A stretch of 41,854 bases of DNA from Schizophyllum amplum (taxonomy: Eukaryota; Basidiomycota; Agaricomycetes; Agaricales; Schizophyllaceae). The stretch covers positions 1 to 41,854 of the forward strand of contig VDMD01000174.1 in the NCBI GenBank assembly GCA_007026445.1, in the 5' to 3' direction. Numbering within the stretch: the first letter of the stretch is position 1; each line of letters begins with the position of its first letter. Below are positions 10,562-23,438 of this stretch, piece after piece. Under the pieces are notes generated by a model. That model saw only the letters and a list, made by a program, of their open reading frames with translations. It was not told the origin of the DNA and did not search any database. Position numbers and translations under genes: made by a program.

Positions 10562-13244
10562 TTAGAGGACGCTGCTGTCTTTGCCGAGAATAATATCCGC
10601 GGCTTTTTGCGCAATAGCGTCTGCGAGAAGCAATCCGTCAGCAGAAATACAGAATGCACAACATGGATACTCACAAGCAGTGGTCATGGTATGCGACGTG
10701 ATGGGCAGAGGGAGAATAGAGGCATCGATAACGCGCAGGCCCGTCGTGCCATACACCCTGGAGTCTCGTCAGCCTGGATTCGTCCTTGGAAGAGATTATG
10801 TACGCACTGCAGCTTGTTGTTCACCACACCGCCCTTTTCTTTGGGCAACATCGACGAGCTGCCGAGCCAGTGAGACGCTCCCTACGGTCGCAGTCAGCAT
10901 GATATAACAACCAGACACAGACAGCGTAACGCACGTAAGCCGTAGACTGATACCACGCCTCCCAGACCTCATCCGACGCGCCCTGGACGACATCAAGATA
11001 GGCAGTGCTGATGACCGACGCGAAGGGCGACACGGTGAACATCGACTGCGCCTTCTTGGCCACAGAGACCGCGACGGAGACGTCGAAGTCGTCGGTCAGC
11101 AACCTCGGCACAATGACCGGAGCAGCGAACATCTGCAAAGAGCGCGTGAGAGTCCGTCGATTTCAGCCAAAAATTCACTGCACGCACATCTTTGCTCTGG
11201 ATGTGAATGTAACCACGCGAGAAAGGCAGCAGGGGCCAGAAAACGGAGGTCATGACGGACGGGTAGCTCTCGCCAACTGAAGTGCACGGTGAGCCAACAT
11301 ACCAGCAAGACAACGGGAACAATCCACTCACCGACTTCAGCAATCGGCATCTTCTGCTCGGTGACCAACTTCGTCTGCGCCTGGAAGATCGCCAGCGCGC
11401 TGTCCAAAGATACCATGGCACCAGCGTCCACTGCCGCCTGAGCCCTGGCCTGAAGGCCAGACTGCAAATCCTTGCCCTTAGAAGCGGAAGCTATCGCAAG
11501 GCGTAAGTACTCAATGAGACAGCGTTGACTTTTGGCAGACTGACAGCTTCCGAAAACTTGCTCGATATCGACGAGGGAGATGACCGGTGCGAAGAGGTTG
11601 ACGTTGTCGATCAACAGCGAGTTGGTCGCGTTCGCGGCCTGGACGAGTGCGCTGACACCGGTACCGGGTTGGTCCTGGAGGTTGCGCCCAACAGCCGGAA
11701 GGTCGACTAGAGTGGTGATGCCGAACTTCGAGAGGATGCTGGGGAAACAAGTTAGCAGATGAGATAAGGTATACGATGACACGATACAAACCTCGAATCG
11801 CCAACACCAGAGTGCTCAAGGATAGGCGGGGTCTACGGATCATCAGCAAGTACTTGATGAGTGAAGCAGGAAACGCACCGCCAAGCTACCGGCGGCGAGC
11901 AGGACCTCCTTGTTCGCAGTTGCAGTCATGATGGTCCCACCGTTCGCGGGACCGAACTGGATGCCAGTTGCCTTGATGTTGGCGTCGAAGTTCACCTTCA
12001 GTACTTTCTGTGGAACAAATGAGCATGTGGATCGAGGGTAAAACACACGTTTATGCCACGTACATGGTCGTGAAGCACCGTCAACGTCGAGCGCTGCTGG
12101 TTCGCAGCGTAAAGGAACGCCTGCGCAGCAGAAGACCGCTGTATCACGTTCGACCCCGTCGACTCATCGTTCCACACCGTCCACGACCTGCACGGCCCAT
12201 CAGCTATCATACTGACACGCTACTCGCCACGACACTCACGTCGACGCCATCGCCGAACCCGTCCGGTCGCTCAAATCGTCATGCAGTGTCAGGCCGCTGA
12301 ACACGGCAGGCATTGCGGACTTGTACAGCGATTGCCCCTCCGGGATGCGCATGGGGATCGGGAAGGAGACATTGACGGGGCCGCTGTAGCCATGAATAGA
12401 CTGGTCAACTTGGGCGCCGTCAGCCTTCTGCTCGTCGTTGGGGAGATGGTTGTTCTCCACGGCCAGCATGTACCTGGACCACGTCAATATAGAGATCGAA
12501 TGGAGACGCGAAATTACGCACGGGTACAGCTGGTTCCAGTTCCACCCCTGAGAGCCCAGGGCCTCCAGAGTGTCCATCTCAGGTTGCGTGGGGTGGAACC
12601 ACTGAAGGATGCCGCTCAGTAAAAGGCACTAGGGATAGGCTCAAGCGACTTACCACCATGCCGTTGATAGAGGAGCTGCCACCGATGCAGCGCTAGAAAT
12701 GCTCGTCAGGTAGGTCCTCGAGCACTACCACCACAAAGGGCACTTACGCCGCTGTCGATTTGCCAGCTGAGGGCTGACCCATCTTCTGCAGAAGCCGTGT
12801 CTGAAGGTCACTGTCAACTCCACCTTTCGAGGCGATGTGCAAGGTAAGGACGTACATTTCCAGTTGCACTGAGCCGGGGTGATGTTGTTACGTTCCGTGG
12901 CATGGTTGACTGAGTCGAAATCTTTGGAGTCGGGGCCGGCCTCAACGACTAGCACGGCTGTTGATATGATGATCAGTGACCGTCGTCTCTCAGACATGAA
13001 CCGTGCGACGCACAGTAGCCCGCGCCTGATAGCTTGTTCGCGACGACAAGACCTGTCAGGCCACCACCAGCGATGATCTGCAACGAACGCGGTCACTATC
13101 GTGTTAGAAGGCATATGCAAAGCGGACACGCACGTAGTCGAAAGCCTGCGCGTCCGCAACGGACGCGTCGCCCGTAATCGTAGTCTGCCCTAGCGCCAAC
13201 CTGGCGGCCGTAAGAAGCGTTGCTGCAATTGCCGTGCGCCGCAT
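10562..13244 (-). CDS. Secreted GMC oxidoreductase, glucose-oxidase-like (AA3-type), copy 2
   Basis: This is a tandem paralogue of the preceding gene with the same exon plan. The signal peptide MRRTAIAATLLTAARLALG-Q is followed by TTITGDASVADAQAFDY, close to copy 1. Then come IIAGGGLTGLVVANKL (ADP-binding fold), SVLVVEAGPDS, NNITPAQCNWK, RCIGGSSSINGMV, GWNWNQLYP, KEVLLAAGSLA, LVDLPAVGRNLQDQPGTG, SVFWPLLPFSRGYIHI, ASHWLGSSSM and ITSHTMT, so both catalytic histidines are kept. It ends LGKDSSVL. Every intron tested is GT-AG and restores frame. Location is inferred to be secreted; an oxidase would deliver hydrogen peroxide, useful to lignin-modifying peroxidases, but oxidase versus dehydrogenase cannot be settled here. 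Confidence 0.88.
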
Positions 13245-15063
13245 AGTGAACGAGAGTGAAGGGATCGAAGGAAGGGGGGTATGAGAGAAGGAGGGGATGA
13301 GAGCGAGGAGAACTCGAGCTCACTGGCGGGGTTCTTATATGCTCACGAACGGTCCCATATCGGCGATATGGGGGAGGGGCACACGAGACGGAAGCTGATT
13401 ATTTCCTGATCGCGGAGGTGGGATGGGATGCTGGGTCTGGGTCAACGGTCCGATGACGGCTTTCAAAAGCGAACCAGGAGAACTCTGAGGTATAGATCCA
13501 TCAGCTTCTCGTGAACAGACAACACGCGGGTGCGTGTGAATGACCGGGGTCACGATATCAACACGCATGAAGACGTCCCTCGTGAAGAACCATGGTTGAC
13601 GAGGCCACCGAAGTGGATAAACGCGTGCAGACCTACCTTGGGTTCACTAATCGTCGACCCAGGTATGCGAGTCCAGGGACAGGAGGCCGTGCGGTAGGTG
13701 GCACTGGTATCGGATTTGCCGAAGAGCGTGCTTCTTCGATGTACCCAGAATACCACACGCAAGGACGACAAAATACACCGAAGTCGCACGCATGGCCCGT
13801 TCCTATTGGACGACATCAGTAGTTAGGTCCGACGAACTAACCTGTGTAAGCCTCGGTACCTGGGCTTCGAACGCGTGATATTGCTATACGTAAGGCACTT
13901 GGAACTTAAAGTCGAACTTGGTGGGGTGGCCAGCGCTTCGTCATCCTGTCCAAATCAACTTCAACATGCATGGACTAGCGACTACCTGTTGAGAGCCTTC
14001 TCGCTTAAGGGAGTCCGAGGCCAACCATTGCGTGGCGTACATGTATCACGCAGACGAAGAGCGAAGCAGCTCCGGAACGGGGACAGGGACGAGCCTGGAC
14101 GAGCAGAGACCAGGTCGAAAGGTACTGAGGGCGGCCAGCAAAATTAAGGCATCCTTTTGCTGAAGCCTGAGCCTTCCGATGGAACGTCACGTTTGCCCTT
14201 GTCTTCCGAAAGGAAAGTAGGACCGGAGCTGCCCTGCAGGCTGCGACATATATAGTCAGAAACGTGTAGTCGGCTCAGTCCAGGCTCAATCTATGGCTCA
14301 CGTACCTTGTCATCGCCCACGACCTGTAACTCAGGCCTCTTCCTGGACGTGGCGCCAGTGATCGGCCTTTGACTAGTCATCATCAAATGAAGAGGAAAGA
14401 GCTCACTGTACGATGCTATCGGTGCAATGTTGCCGCAAGAGGTGGCACTCTCAAGGTCCTATCTGGGTCCTATTGAACAAAATGTGAATTTTCAGGATGG
14501 TGGCTGGAGCCTGGAGGCAAGCGGCGGCCAGGCGGCAGGCAGCCTTGATTCCAATGTGGCCGGCCCGATCGTTCCGAAAGGGTCATCGCATTCCTGCGCC
14601 CCTCGGACCTCCCAGTGCCCACAGCTCGGCCCTCGTCTGGCACGTCTTCTGCAGTGGTTGTTCAGATCAGGATCATCACCAGAAGCTTGCCTTGACCTAA
14701 GTCAGTACCACCTTCAGACACCGGCACCAGAGCTTGCAACATGCGGCTATTACAGCAGAATACATTTCATTCACTCTTCGTAAAGTAGATCATAGAGCCA
14801 GCCGAGCGTGGAACAGCTGCAGAGGTCGTATACTAAAGTAAGCTGAGAGGAGGCAGAGGAGCGTCGAGAGGAGAGACAGAGTATTAACAACGAACGTAAT
14901 CAGGCGACCCATTCACGCCGTAAATATGTACGCGCAGCCTGAGAGGACGAAAGATAATGGAATACATAGAAAGCAATCAATGACACGGAGGAGAGGGAGA
15001 CGAAACGAGGAGAGTGACACGGGACGACACGGAATACGGAAGCAACGGCGGATGTATGCATGC
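13245..15063. other. Long intergenic region
   Basis: About 1.8 kb separates the GMC copy 2 promoter from the fzo1 stop codon. Open frames on both strands show neither similarity to known families nor spliceable continuity. No tandem or inverted repeat was noticed. Confidence 0.5.
13334..13340 (-). promoter_or_regulatory. TATA box of GMC copy 2
   Basis: ATATAAG on the minus strand lies about 90 bp upstream of the ATG at 13244, mirroring the element of copy 1. Confidence 0.5.
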
Positions 15064-17669
15064 TTACGCGGAGAGCTCGCCCAACCGCGCCTCGACGCGA
15101 ATGGCGTCGCTGCGCGTGCCCACCTGCTCGAACCACTCCATCGCGCGATTTGCGCGCTGCGCCATCTCCTCCATGGTTTTCACCTCCTTGCCGCGCTCCT
15201 CCATCGCGCTCCGGAAGCGCTCCTTTAGGTCCCAGCTCGCCAGCCGCAAGACCTTGCGCGTCTCGCGCCCCACGCGCTTCGCATTGCCCTCGACGTAGCC
15301 CTCGCTGCCGTCGGCCGCGCCGTCCTGGACGACGCTGTTGCGCACGCGGCGCCCAACGGTCCGCGGGATGGTCGACGGCAACTCCAGCACGAAGTAGGCG
15401 GTCGCACCGATGGCGAAGGCACCGACGACGGGGGCGATCCACTTGCGCGTGCCCTCGTTGCCGAAAAGGTCCGCGACGTGCATGACGCCCTCAACTAGGC
15501 CGCGGGCACCGATAGCCTTACCGCCGACAAGGCTGAGTGCACCGGCGCCGACGCTGACGATGCTGAGCGCGCTGACGCCCTCATCCTCCTTCACGCTGTC
15601 CTCCTTGTCGCCAAAGTTGACCCAGAACTGGTGGGAAACGTCGAAGATGTCGAAGAACGTGGTGTCCAGCATCTCGGGGCGCTGGGACAGGCCGATGCCG
15701 AGACCAACCATGCCGCCGGCGACGACAGCACCGTGGGTGGACGACCGACGGCTCTTGCTGGCCTTCGCGCCACGGCGGATGGTGCTGAACATCGCCTCCG
15801 GCATGAAGACGCGACGGCTACGCTCGACGCCTTCCGGAAGATGCGACTCGCCAAGGTCCTTGACCCGAGTGACACCCGATGTTGTGATGAGACGTGCCTC
15901 ATCCTCGGCAAGCTTGACGGCAGCATCCAGCGACGCCAGCAGCACGCGGCGGACCTCGCGCGTGTAGTCCCAGACACCCAGGAGGCCGGGCCAACTGGGC
16001 AGCTGGAGCAAACCCTCCTCGACAGCGACTTTGCCCTGACCGACAAGGTCCAAGGCGTTCGTGAGACGAGAGCGCGTCCTGGTGGTGGCCTTGGTGACAC
16101 CATCCTCCTCGACGGACTCCAAGCCCTCTTCCAGCGCATCGCGGCCACCCTTCATCTTCTCGAGCACTGGACGCTTCGCCGCAAGCTCGTCCATTGCATG
16201 CTTGTGCTCCTGCTCAGCGAGGATCTTGTTCGTGCCGGCGAGCAGCTCGACATCGCCAAGCAGATTCGACAGGTAGGTCTGAACGGGGCCGAGCTTGCTC
16301 TTCGAGCGCTTGACGAGTACGAAGGAGCGCAGGGCGGACTCAAGGTCGTCAAACGCGGGGTTGGCGGTGAAGGGCTGCAGCGCCGACGCCGAGTCCACGA
16401 AGTGCACTAAGTCCTCCGCATCCTCGTAGGTGCCAGGGCTGAGCTGGCGGATCTGGTCGAGCACCAGACGCTTGCACTTCTCCTTGTTCTTGATCTGGTC
16501 GTACTTGTTGACGACGATGAAGAGGTAGGCCTTCTCGTTCGACGCGTTCTGGAGGAACTCCTTGGCCGACAGTGTGAAGTGGTTCTCCGCGCTGACGACG
16601 AAGACGACAACATCGATTTCCTCCTGACGTGCGAACACCGCCGTGGTCTTGAGGCTGTCGCGGTTAAGACCCGGGGCGTCGATAAGGGAGATGTCGACGA
16701 CGCCGTTGTTGAGCAGCGACTCGGCAGGCGCACGGGTATCGGCGAGATAGAGCTTGATGAGGACCTTGTTGATGTTGTCCTCGTGCTCGCCAATAATTTC
16801 CTCCAAATCACTGATGGGAGCAGGCGTGTAGGTCGACCCGTCCTTGATGTCATACGCAGCCCCATCCCTGACGACATGGACCTCCTCCTTGCCCTCGTTC
16901 TCGGCAGCGTCGTGGACCTCGCAGAACGCGGTAGTGCACGGCTGCTGGTCCACAGGCATGACCTCGCGGCGCAGAAGCGCATTGACGAAGGTGGACTTGC
17001 CGGCGTTCAGGTCACCGGTGACGAGGACCTTGGAGGAAGTATCCTCGACACGGGCGCGAAGCTTGGACATGTGGGAGATGGAGGCGGTGATGCGCTCGTC
17101 GATGAGGTTGGCAATGGACGCCTTCTCCAGCTGAGATACGAGAGTCGCCGCATGTGACGAGTTCGCCGCGCCGATCTTGAGGTCGAGACGCAGGATCTGG
17201 AAGTCGGACGCCTTGTCGTCCAATGCAGCGCCAGAGGCAGCAGCCTCGGCGGCATCAGATGCGGAGGAGACAGTGACGGAGCGTCCGTGGCCAGGGCGCT
17301 GCACGACAACGTCCGTCTCGTTGAGGGGGTCGTCCACGAATGACAGCGAGCGGCGGGGAATCTTGCGCGAGGAGCCCTCTTCCGCGGGCTGCGCAGCAAG
17401 CTGGGGGTAGCGAATAACCCACTCCTCCTTGTTGAACTTGCGAATCTCGTCGAGGACGGACGTCGTCGAGTCGATCGCATGAACCAGGCTGGTGGCGTAT
17501 GTATGAGCGGCGGCGTTGCCATCGAGCTACTGGCTACTCACCGGTCCTTTTGCTCCACATAAGCCTCCTGCACGTCCTCTACTCTAAGCTGCTTGTCGCC
17601 AGCAAGCAGGTCGAACTGCTCCTTCACGGGGGACGCAACCCTGGCGGCGGGGAAGTATGACTGAGCCAT
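15064..17669 (-). CDS. fzo1: Mitofusin: outer mitochondrial membrane fusion GTPase Fzo1
   Basis: Two exons encode about 850 residues, close to yeast Fzo1 (855). Exon 1 (MAQSYFPAARVASPV...EQKD) is joined through a GTGAGT...CACCAG intron near 17480-17540 to LVHAIDSTTSVLDEIRKF. Dynamin-type GTPase motifs are complete: G1 GDLNAGKST (about 201-209), G3 DAPG (about 313-316), G4 NKYD (about 370-373). A region rich in charged heptads follows, then two hydrophobic segments near residues 680-700 and 727-746 that fit the paired membrane anchors of mitofusins, and a C-terminal helical region (EERGKEVKTMEEMAQRANRAMEWFEQV) fitting HR2. The protein tethers and fuses mitochondrial outer membranes. The reading frame is intact. 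The ATG at 17669 was chosen because it gives the conserved short first exon. Confidence 0.93.
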
Positions 17670-18604
17670 TGTTATGATTTATGTGGTTGTTTGTTCGGTG
17701 GTCCAGAATCTGGCCACAAGTAGCCGAAAGGTAGCAATCTAGAAGGAAGAAAGAAATTCGGCGAGTGAGTTGACTGTAACTTGTTGGCCTTGCAGTCTCG
17801 AGATGAGTGAACGGGAAAACGTTCTGAAGTCACCGTGACGACCGTAACAAGTCGGGAGAGCTTATGTAAACAGGCATGTGATCGGGTCTCGGTCCGTGCT
17901 GACTCAGGTTCATTTCTGGTCTCGACAACTCTGCGCTTACCCCCGTCTTGCAATTCAGGCAGCGGAGGAGCTCAAGAGCGGGTTGGCTAATGCTCAACTT
18001 CTACGCCAAATAAATCAGGTGTATACAGTCTGGCTGAAGCCATCCATGACGGAGTCGAACTTTTCTGGTCTGTTTTCGACGTTCGTGGCCCTCATCATCC
18101 CCTCAACCTGAACCTCAGCACAATCATCCCGAATAAGTTAGCGTTCCCTGAAGCTGTCCCTCTACCGCCGTCTAGGGCATCTCTTTAACTCTGTAATGGT
18201 GCGCATCTCATAGTGGCCCCGTGTACAGCATTCAGTTGCGTGCGATGCATGCCCTTGCATGGCATCGGGAAGGACCCGGCTCTGTCGCATTCCTACAGCT
18301 TGTGGCAAGATGAAATGAGCCCAGAACAACGCTTCGAGATCATCTGCGGTCAATATCCCCCACAATTAGGACACAGCTGTTGAAAGGCCCGACTTGCACG
18401 AGGACAAATCCGCTCGAGAAGAGGCTGTACATCCTTGCGCGATTGATAAAGAACGCCCAGCGGTAGCGCTGTTGTGGCGCAACACCCTTTCAACGACCAT
18501 CGCAGTCGTCCGTTATAGTCCAGTACGCTCTCTATCCCGCTAACACACACCGTTCCCTTCCTGCTACAAATGTACCCTTCAAAGTCAGTAACCCACCACC
18601 AGTG
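17670..18604. other. Intergenic region, possible decayed orphan-gene fragment
   Basis: This is the divergent upstream region of fzo1 and the DUF6593-type gene. A minus-strand stretch near 18240-18370 reads GILTADDLEALFWAHF, which resembles GWILSPEDLDGLSMD of the small orphan gene at 22686-23190, but it is short and lies next to frame breaks. Otherwise I see nothing. Confidence 0.3.
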
Positions 18605-19538
18605 ATGACAGAACTTCCGATATCCGATACCCACACCATCCTCGTCTTCTCTCGGGACGATCCGCGTCGCACAACCATCTTCAATCATCACTCCTCCCAG
18701 GTCGCATACACAGTGTTCACGGATGGGAACGACGAGAGGCCGGCAAAGTCGACTTTGGTGAGCACGCCCGCCCAACATTGCCATCACTGCAACATTGCCA
18801 TCACTGCAACAGACTCGCATCGCTCAAAATCGGCATAGGTCATATCCGACGCGCAAGGATCCGTTGTCGCCACAGCGCGGATACGCGCTTTACGCGCCGA
18901 CCTGCTGACCTTCGCGGATGGAACAAGCGTATCCGAGACCGACTGGTTGAAGAAAAGCGTGATCACCGAGTGAGCACCCATATCTTTTCTGACACGATAT
19001 ACATGCTGACCGTCCACAGCTCTGCTACCTTCAGAAGTGGCACAGGGGCGCAATACAAATGGAAGGTCGATAAGACGTCGCAGAATATGTCTGTAAGTGT
19101 CTGCACATTTCGAAGAATTGCAAGGTCTAAAATCGCCTAATATGGTAGCTCTATGCGGAAGACCAGAGCGAGCAGCCACTGGCGACTTACAAAAAACGCA
19201 GATATGAAGTCGCATCGCCAGCGAGCACTCTAGACTTGCGCTCATGGTCTACAGCGACCCTGGTCCCAACCACATCCGAATATCCGCCTCACCAGCCTGT
19301 GAAGGAAGCATACAGAGTGCAACACGTCCCCGCCACTCTCGCACTCTCTCCATCCGTAGCCCTAATGCAGGACCTGATCGTGGTGTCGTACATCCTATTC
19401 CAGAGGTCGCGAAGACCACCGGGCGGTGTGCGCATCGAGGACGATGTGTCGTTCTCGCCGGACACTCAGATGTTTTCAGCCACGGTCACAGGTGACTTTG
19501 TCGTCCTTTGCATGGAGCAGTCGCTGAGCTTCGCGTAG
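18605..19538 (+). CDS. DUF6593-type domain protein
   Basis: Four exons (18605-18757, 18839-18969, 19020-19092, 19149-19538) give 248 residues in frame. Features expected of the agaricomycete DUF6593 family are visible: an opening LVFSRDDPRRTTI, YTVFTD, then VISDAQGSVVATARI..ADLLTFADGTSVSETDWLKKS, GAQYKWKV, LYAEDQSEQPLATY, and the closing hydrophobic LALSPSVALMQDLIVVSYILFQRSRR. This resembles family members ending in a DLVVVSFLFLEKKRR-like strand. A tail of about 40 residues follows that end. Family function is unknown. The first intron carries a 17-bp tandem duplication. The start was set at the second of two adjacent start-like codons because it is the ATG. Family assignment is from memory of the family pattern. 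Confidence 0.72.
18774..18807. repeat. 17-bp tandem duplication inside intron 1
   Basis: AACATTGCCATCACTGC occurs twice head to tail within the first intron of the DUF6593-type gene (18758-18838). It lengthens the intron to 81 nt, against about 50-60 for its neighbours. Confidence 0.75.
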
Positions 19539-21611
<2,073 letters not shown>

Positions 21612-21908
21612 AGACAGCATAATTTACATGTATATCTAGACTTAGAGATTCAGCTTTACTGGAAAGACGGGTTTTCTGCGCTCTCTACGTCAATATCAGT
21701 GCCATTGCTATCGATGTCGATGAGGGCACCCGAATCGCACCAGTGCCTGTGCGTGGCGATGCGCATGTCGACTCGCGCCACAGTTCCGGCGTCGGCCGAG
21801 AGTTCTTTACAGCTAGTCTGACCTGTAGTCTTGAGAACGAGTCTGGAACGAGTAGGTCTTACATGAGAGAGATAGTCACTCGCACATATACGCTAAAAAG
21901 TGTCGAAA
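21612..21908. other. 3' flank of trr1
   Basis: Non-coding, becoming AT-richer towards the inverted-repeat segment. No gene was seen. Confidence 0.4.
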
Positions 21909-21948
21909 TGGTAAGGTAGATGTCATACAAGTTCAACCAACGCCACGT
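21909..21948 (+). repeat. Left arm of the 40-bp inverted repeat
   Basis: Perfect reverse complement of 22652-22691, flanked by unrelated sequence. Confidence 0.95.
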
Positions 21949-22651
21949 GGACCTGCGTGACGCCTCCCAATTTGGTTAAACCTGCCGGAAAACACGAAAT
22001 AAAGCTGTAGCATAATTGCAAGGCCATTTTGCCCAAATCCGTCGCACAGTATTGGAGATATAAGTCATTTACACCCACGGATAAGAAAAGCGGTAGCCGT
22101 TATACCCCTCCAAATATCTAGTTCCATTTCCAATGCATTACCGTCGCATTTTGCGTACTGCTTGTCCGAGCCATCCCTTTCCCTCGAATTACTTATCTGT
22201 CGGCGTCCATAGAGTGAAAGTCTTTCCAGGATGTCCAAATAATCTGGGGAAATGCCGTGGACGCGTCAAGGCGCCGTGCCACGCAACAGAGTCAAGGACA
22301 CGACTGCCACGAACATCCGTTGATGCAAACGATGATATTCCGTTGGTTTTTTCGCACAGTTCTTCTCAGATTGATCCATAGTATACACCCCAACGGCTTT
22401 TAGGGTTCTTCCACGCTCCTACAACATGTAGTTCCATGAGAAACAATCACCTCTGTAGCACGGCACTGATTTGGGATCTAGTCTCCCAGTTTGGGAGATT
22501 TCTCCGTCAAAATTGGTACACTGCATCCTAGGACAGTTCCCCAAAGAACTGTGCAAGAGATTTTGCGATAGACTACATGTTTAGTGCTATACTGTGTTAT
22601 TAAGCCTGGCCCGAGCAGACATGCCCAAATCCGGACAGTGACAGTCACACA

Positions 22652-22691
22652 ACGTGGCGTTGGTTGAACTTGTATGACATCTACCTTACCA
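22652..22691 (-). repeat. Right arm of the 40-bp inverted repeat
   Basis: Perfect reverse complement of 21909-21948. Read on the minus strand, it begins with TGG TAA, the last codon and stop of the orphan gene. Confidence 0.95.
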
Positions 22692-23190
22692 CCTCCCATC
22701 TTCCTTCTTCCCAATCAATCTCTTCACTTTCTCCATGGTCTCCTCGTCGCTGTGCAGGTCGCGCTTCTCAAGCGTCGTGTTGTCGGTAATGTAGAGCAGA
22801 ATATGGTAATACCTGCTCGGCATGCGGATGTGTGCCTGGCGCAGTTCTGTTTTGCTACGAACAAGTTAGAGACGCAGATATCGGACGAGGCAGCAGGTCA
22901 CCCACCCGGATTCTTCAGCAGCCCAGCGATCCCGTATAACGGATAACGCGTGCATCCCACAATCCGGACGACCATGCACGTCCATTGAGAGACCGTCAAG
23001 GTCCTCGGGCGACAAAATCCATCCGAACACGTATTTGGGGCAAATATCACTGACCAACGGACCTCTCCGATTCATGATCTTGGGCGTCTCGTCGGGAAAA
23101 CGGAGGAAGCCACCGCGCGAACGTGCGGCAGGTCTGCAAAGGCTTGAGTGGCAAATCGGCGAGTCACACAAAAGAGACTGACCTCGACAT
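22686..23190 (-). CDS. Small orphan protein, 134 residues
   Basis: Three exons (23190-23183, 23133-22906, 22854-22686) join in frame to 135 codons. The first exon is only 8 nt (ATG TCG AG before GTCAGT). The second gives RSRGGFLRFPDETPKI, CPKYVFGWILSPEDLDGLSMD and LSVIRDRWAAEESG; the third gives a charged helix-rich end (LLYITDNTTLEKRDLHSDEETMEKVKRLIGKK) closing DGRW-stop. No signal peptide or membrane segment is present. I do not recognise a family. Coding status is supported by the clean splice junctions and by a degraded second copy at 26299-26645 that retains the same protein pattern (RSRGGFL, DRWAA). The stop codon lies inside the right arm of the inverted repeat, so the C-terminus may have been altered by it. 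Confidence 0.6.
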
Positions 23191-23438
23191 GATTATCTGA
23201 CATGATGAACGTTCAACGTTCAGTGGACGCGCAGGTCTGACTGTACTTCGGTAATTGCCGACCACGCGCCCTACAAGCGCACACTTTAAAGCTGGCGCGA
23301 CACAAACTCGAAGCTCCTACCTAGAAGGCGATCGAAACGAACACACTGCAAACAGAGATGACTAGATTCATATGTACCATAATAGCTTATATGCATCTGA
23401 GTTGGTTCCATTGGCGGGTAGACTGGCAATAAAAGTGC

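Larger units (their letters stand above)
21909..22691. mobile_element. 783-bp MITE-like segment bounded by perfect 40-bp inverted repeats
   Basis: The 40 bp at 21909-21948 (beginning TGGTAAGGTAGATGTC) recur perfectly in inverted orientation at 22652-22691. Identity stops sharply at both ends of each arm. The interior has no transposase-like frame and looks AT-richer than neighbouring genes, which suits a non-autonomous element. No clear target-site duplication is visible in the flanks (CGAAA on the left, CCTCC on the right). The arms could therefore be a simple inverted duplication. The right arm overlaps the last codons of the adjacent small gene. Transposon identity is an inference. Confidence 0.5.

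Noticed and set aside
14427..14783. 118-codon plus-strand frame in the region upstream of the GMC genes
   Set aside because: No recognisable motif; it sits in a long non-coding stretch with many similar chance frames.
15410..17157. Several long open frames on both strands inside fzo1
   Set aside because: They are alternative frames of a GC-rich conserved coding region; only the minus-strand frame carries the GTPase motifs.
18350..18820. 156-codon minus-strand frame overlapping the DUF6593-type gene start
   Set aside because: It is antisense to the first exon and intron of that gene and lacks any family signature.
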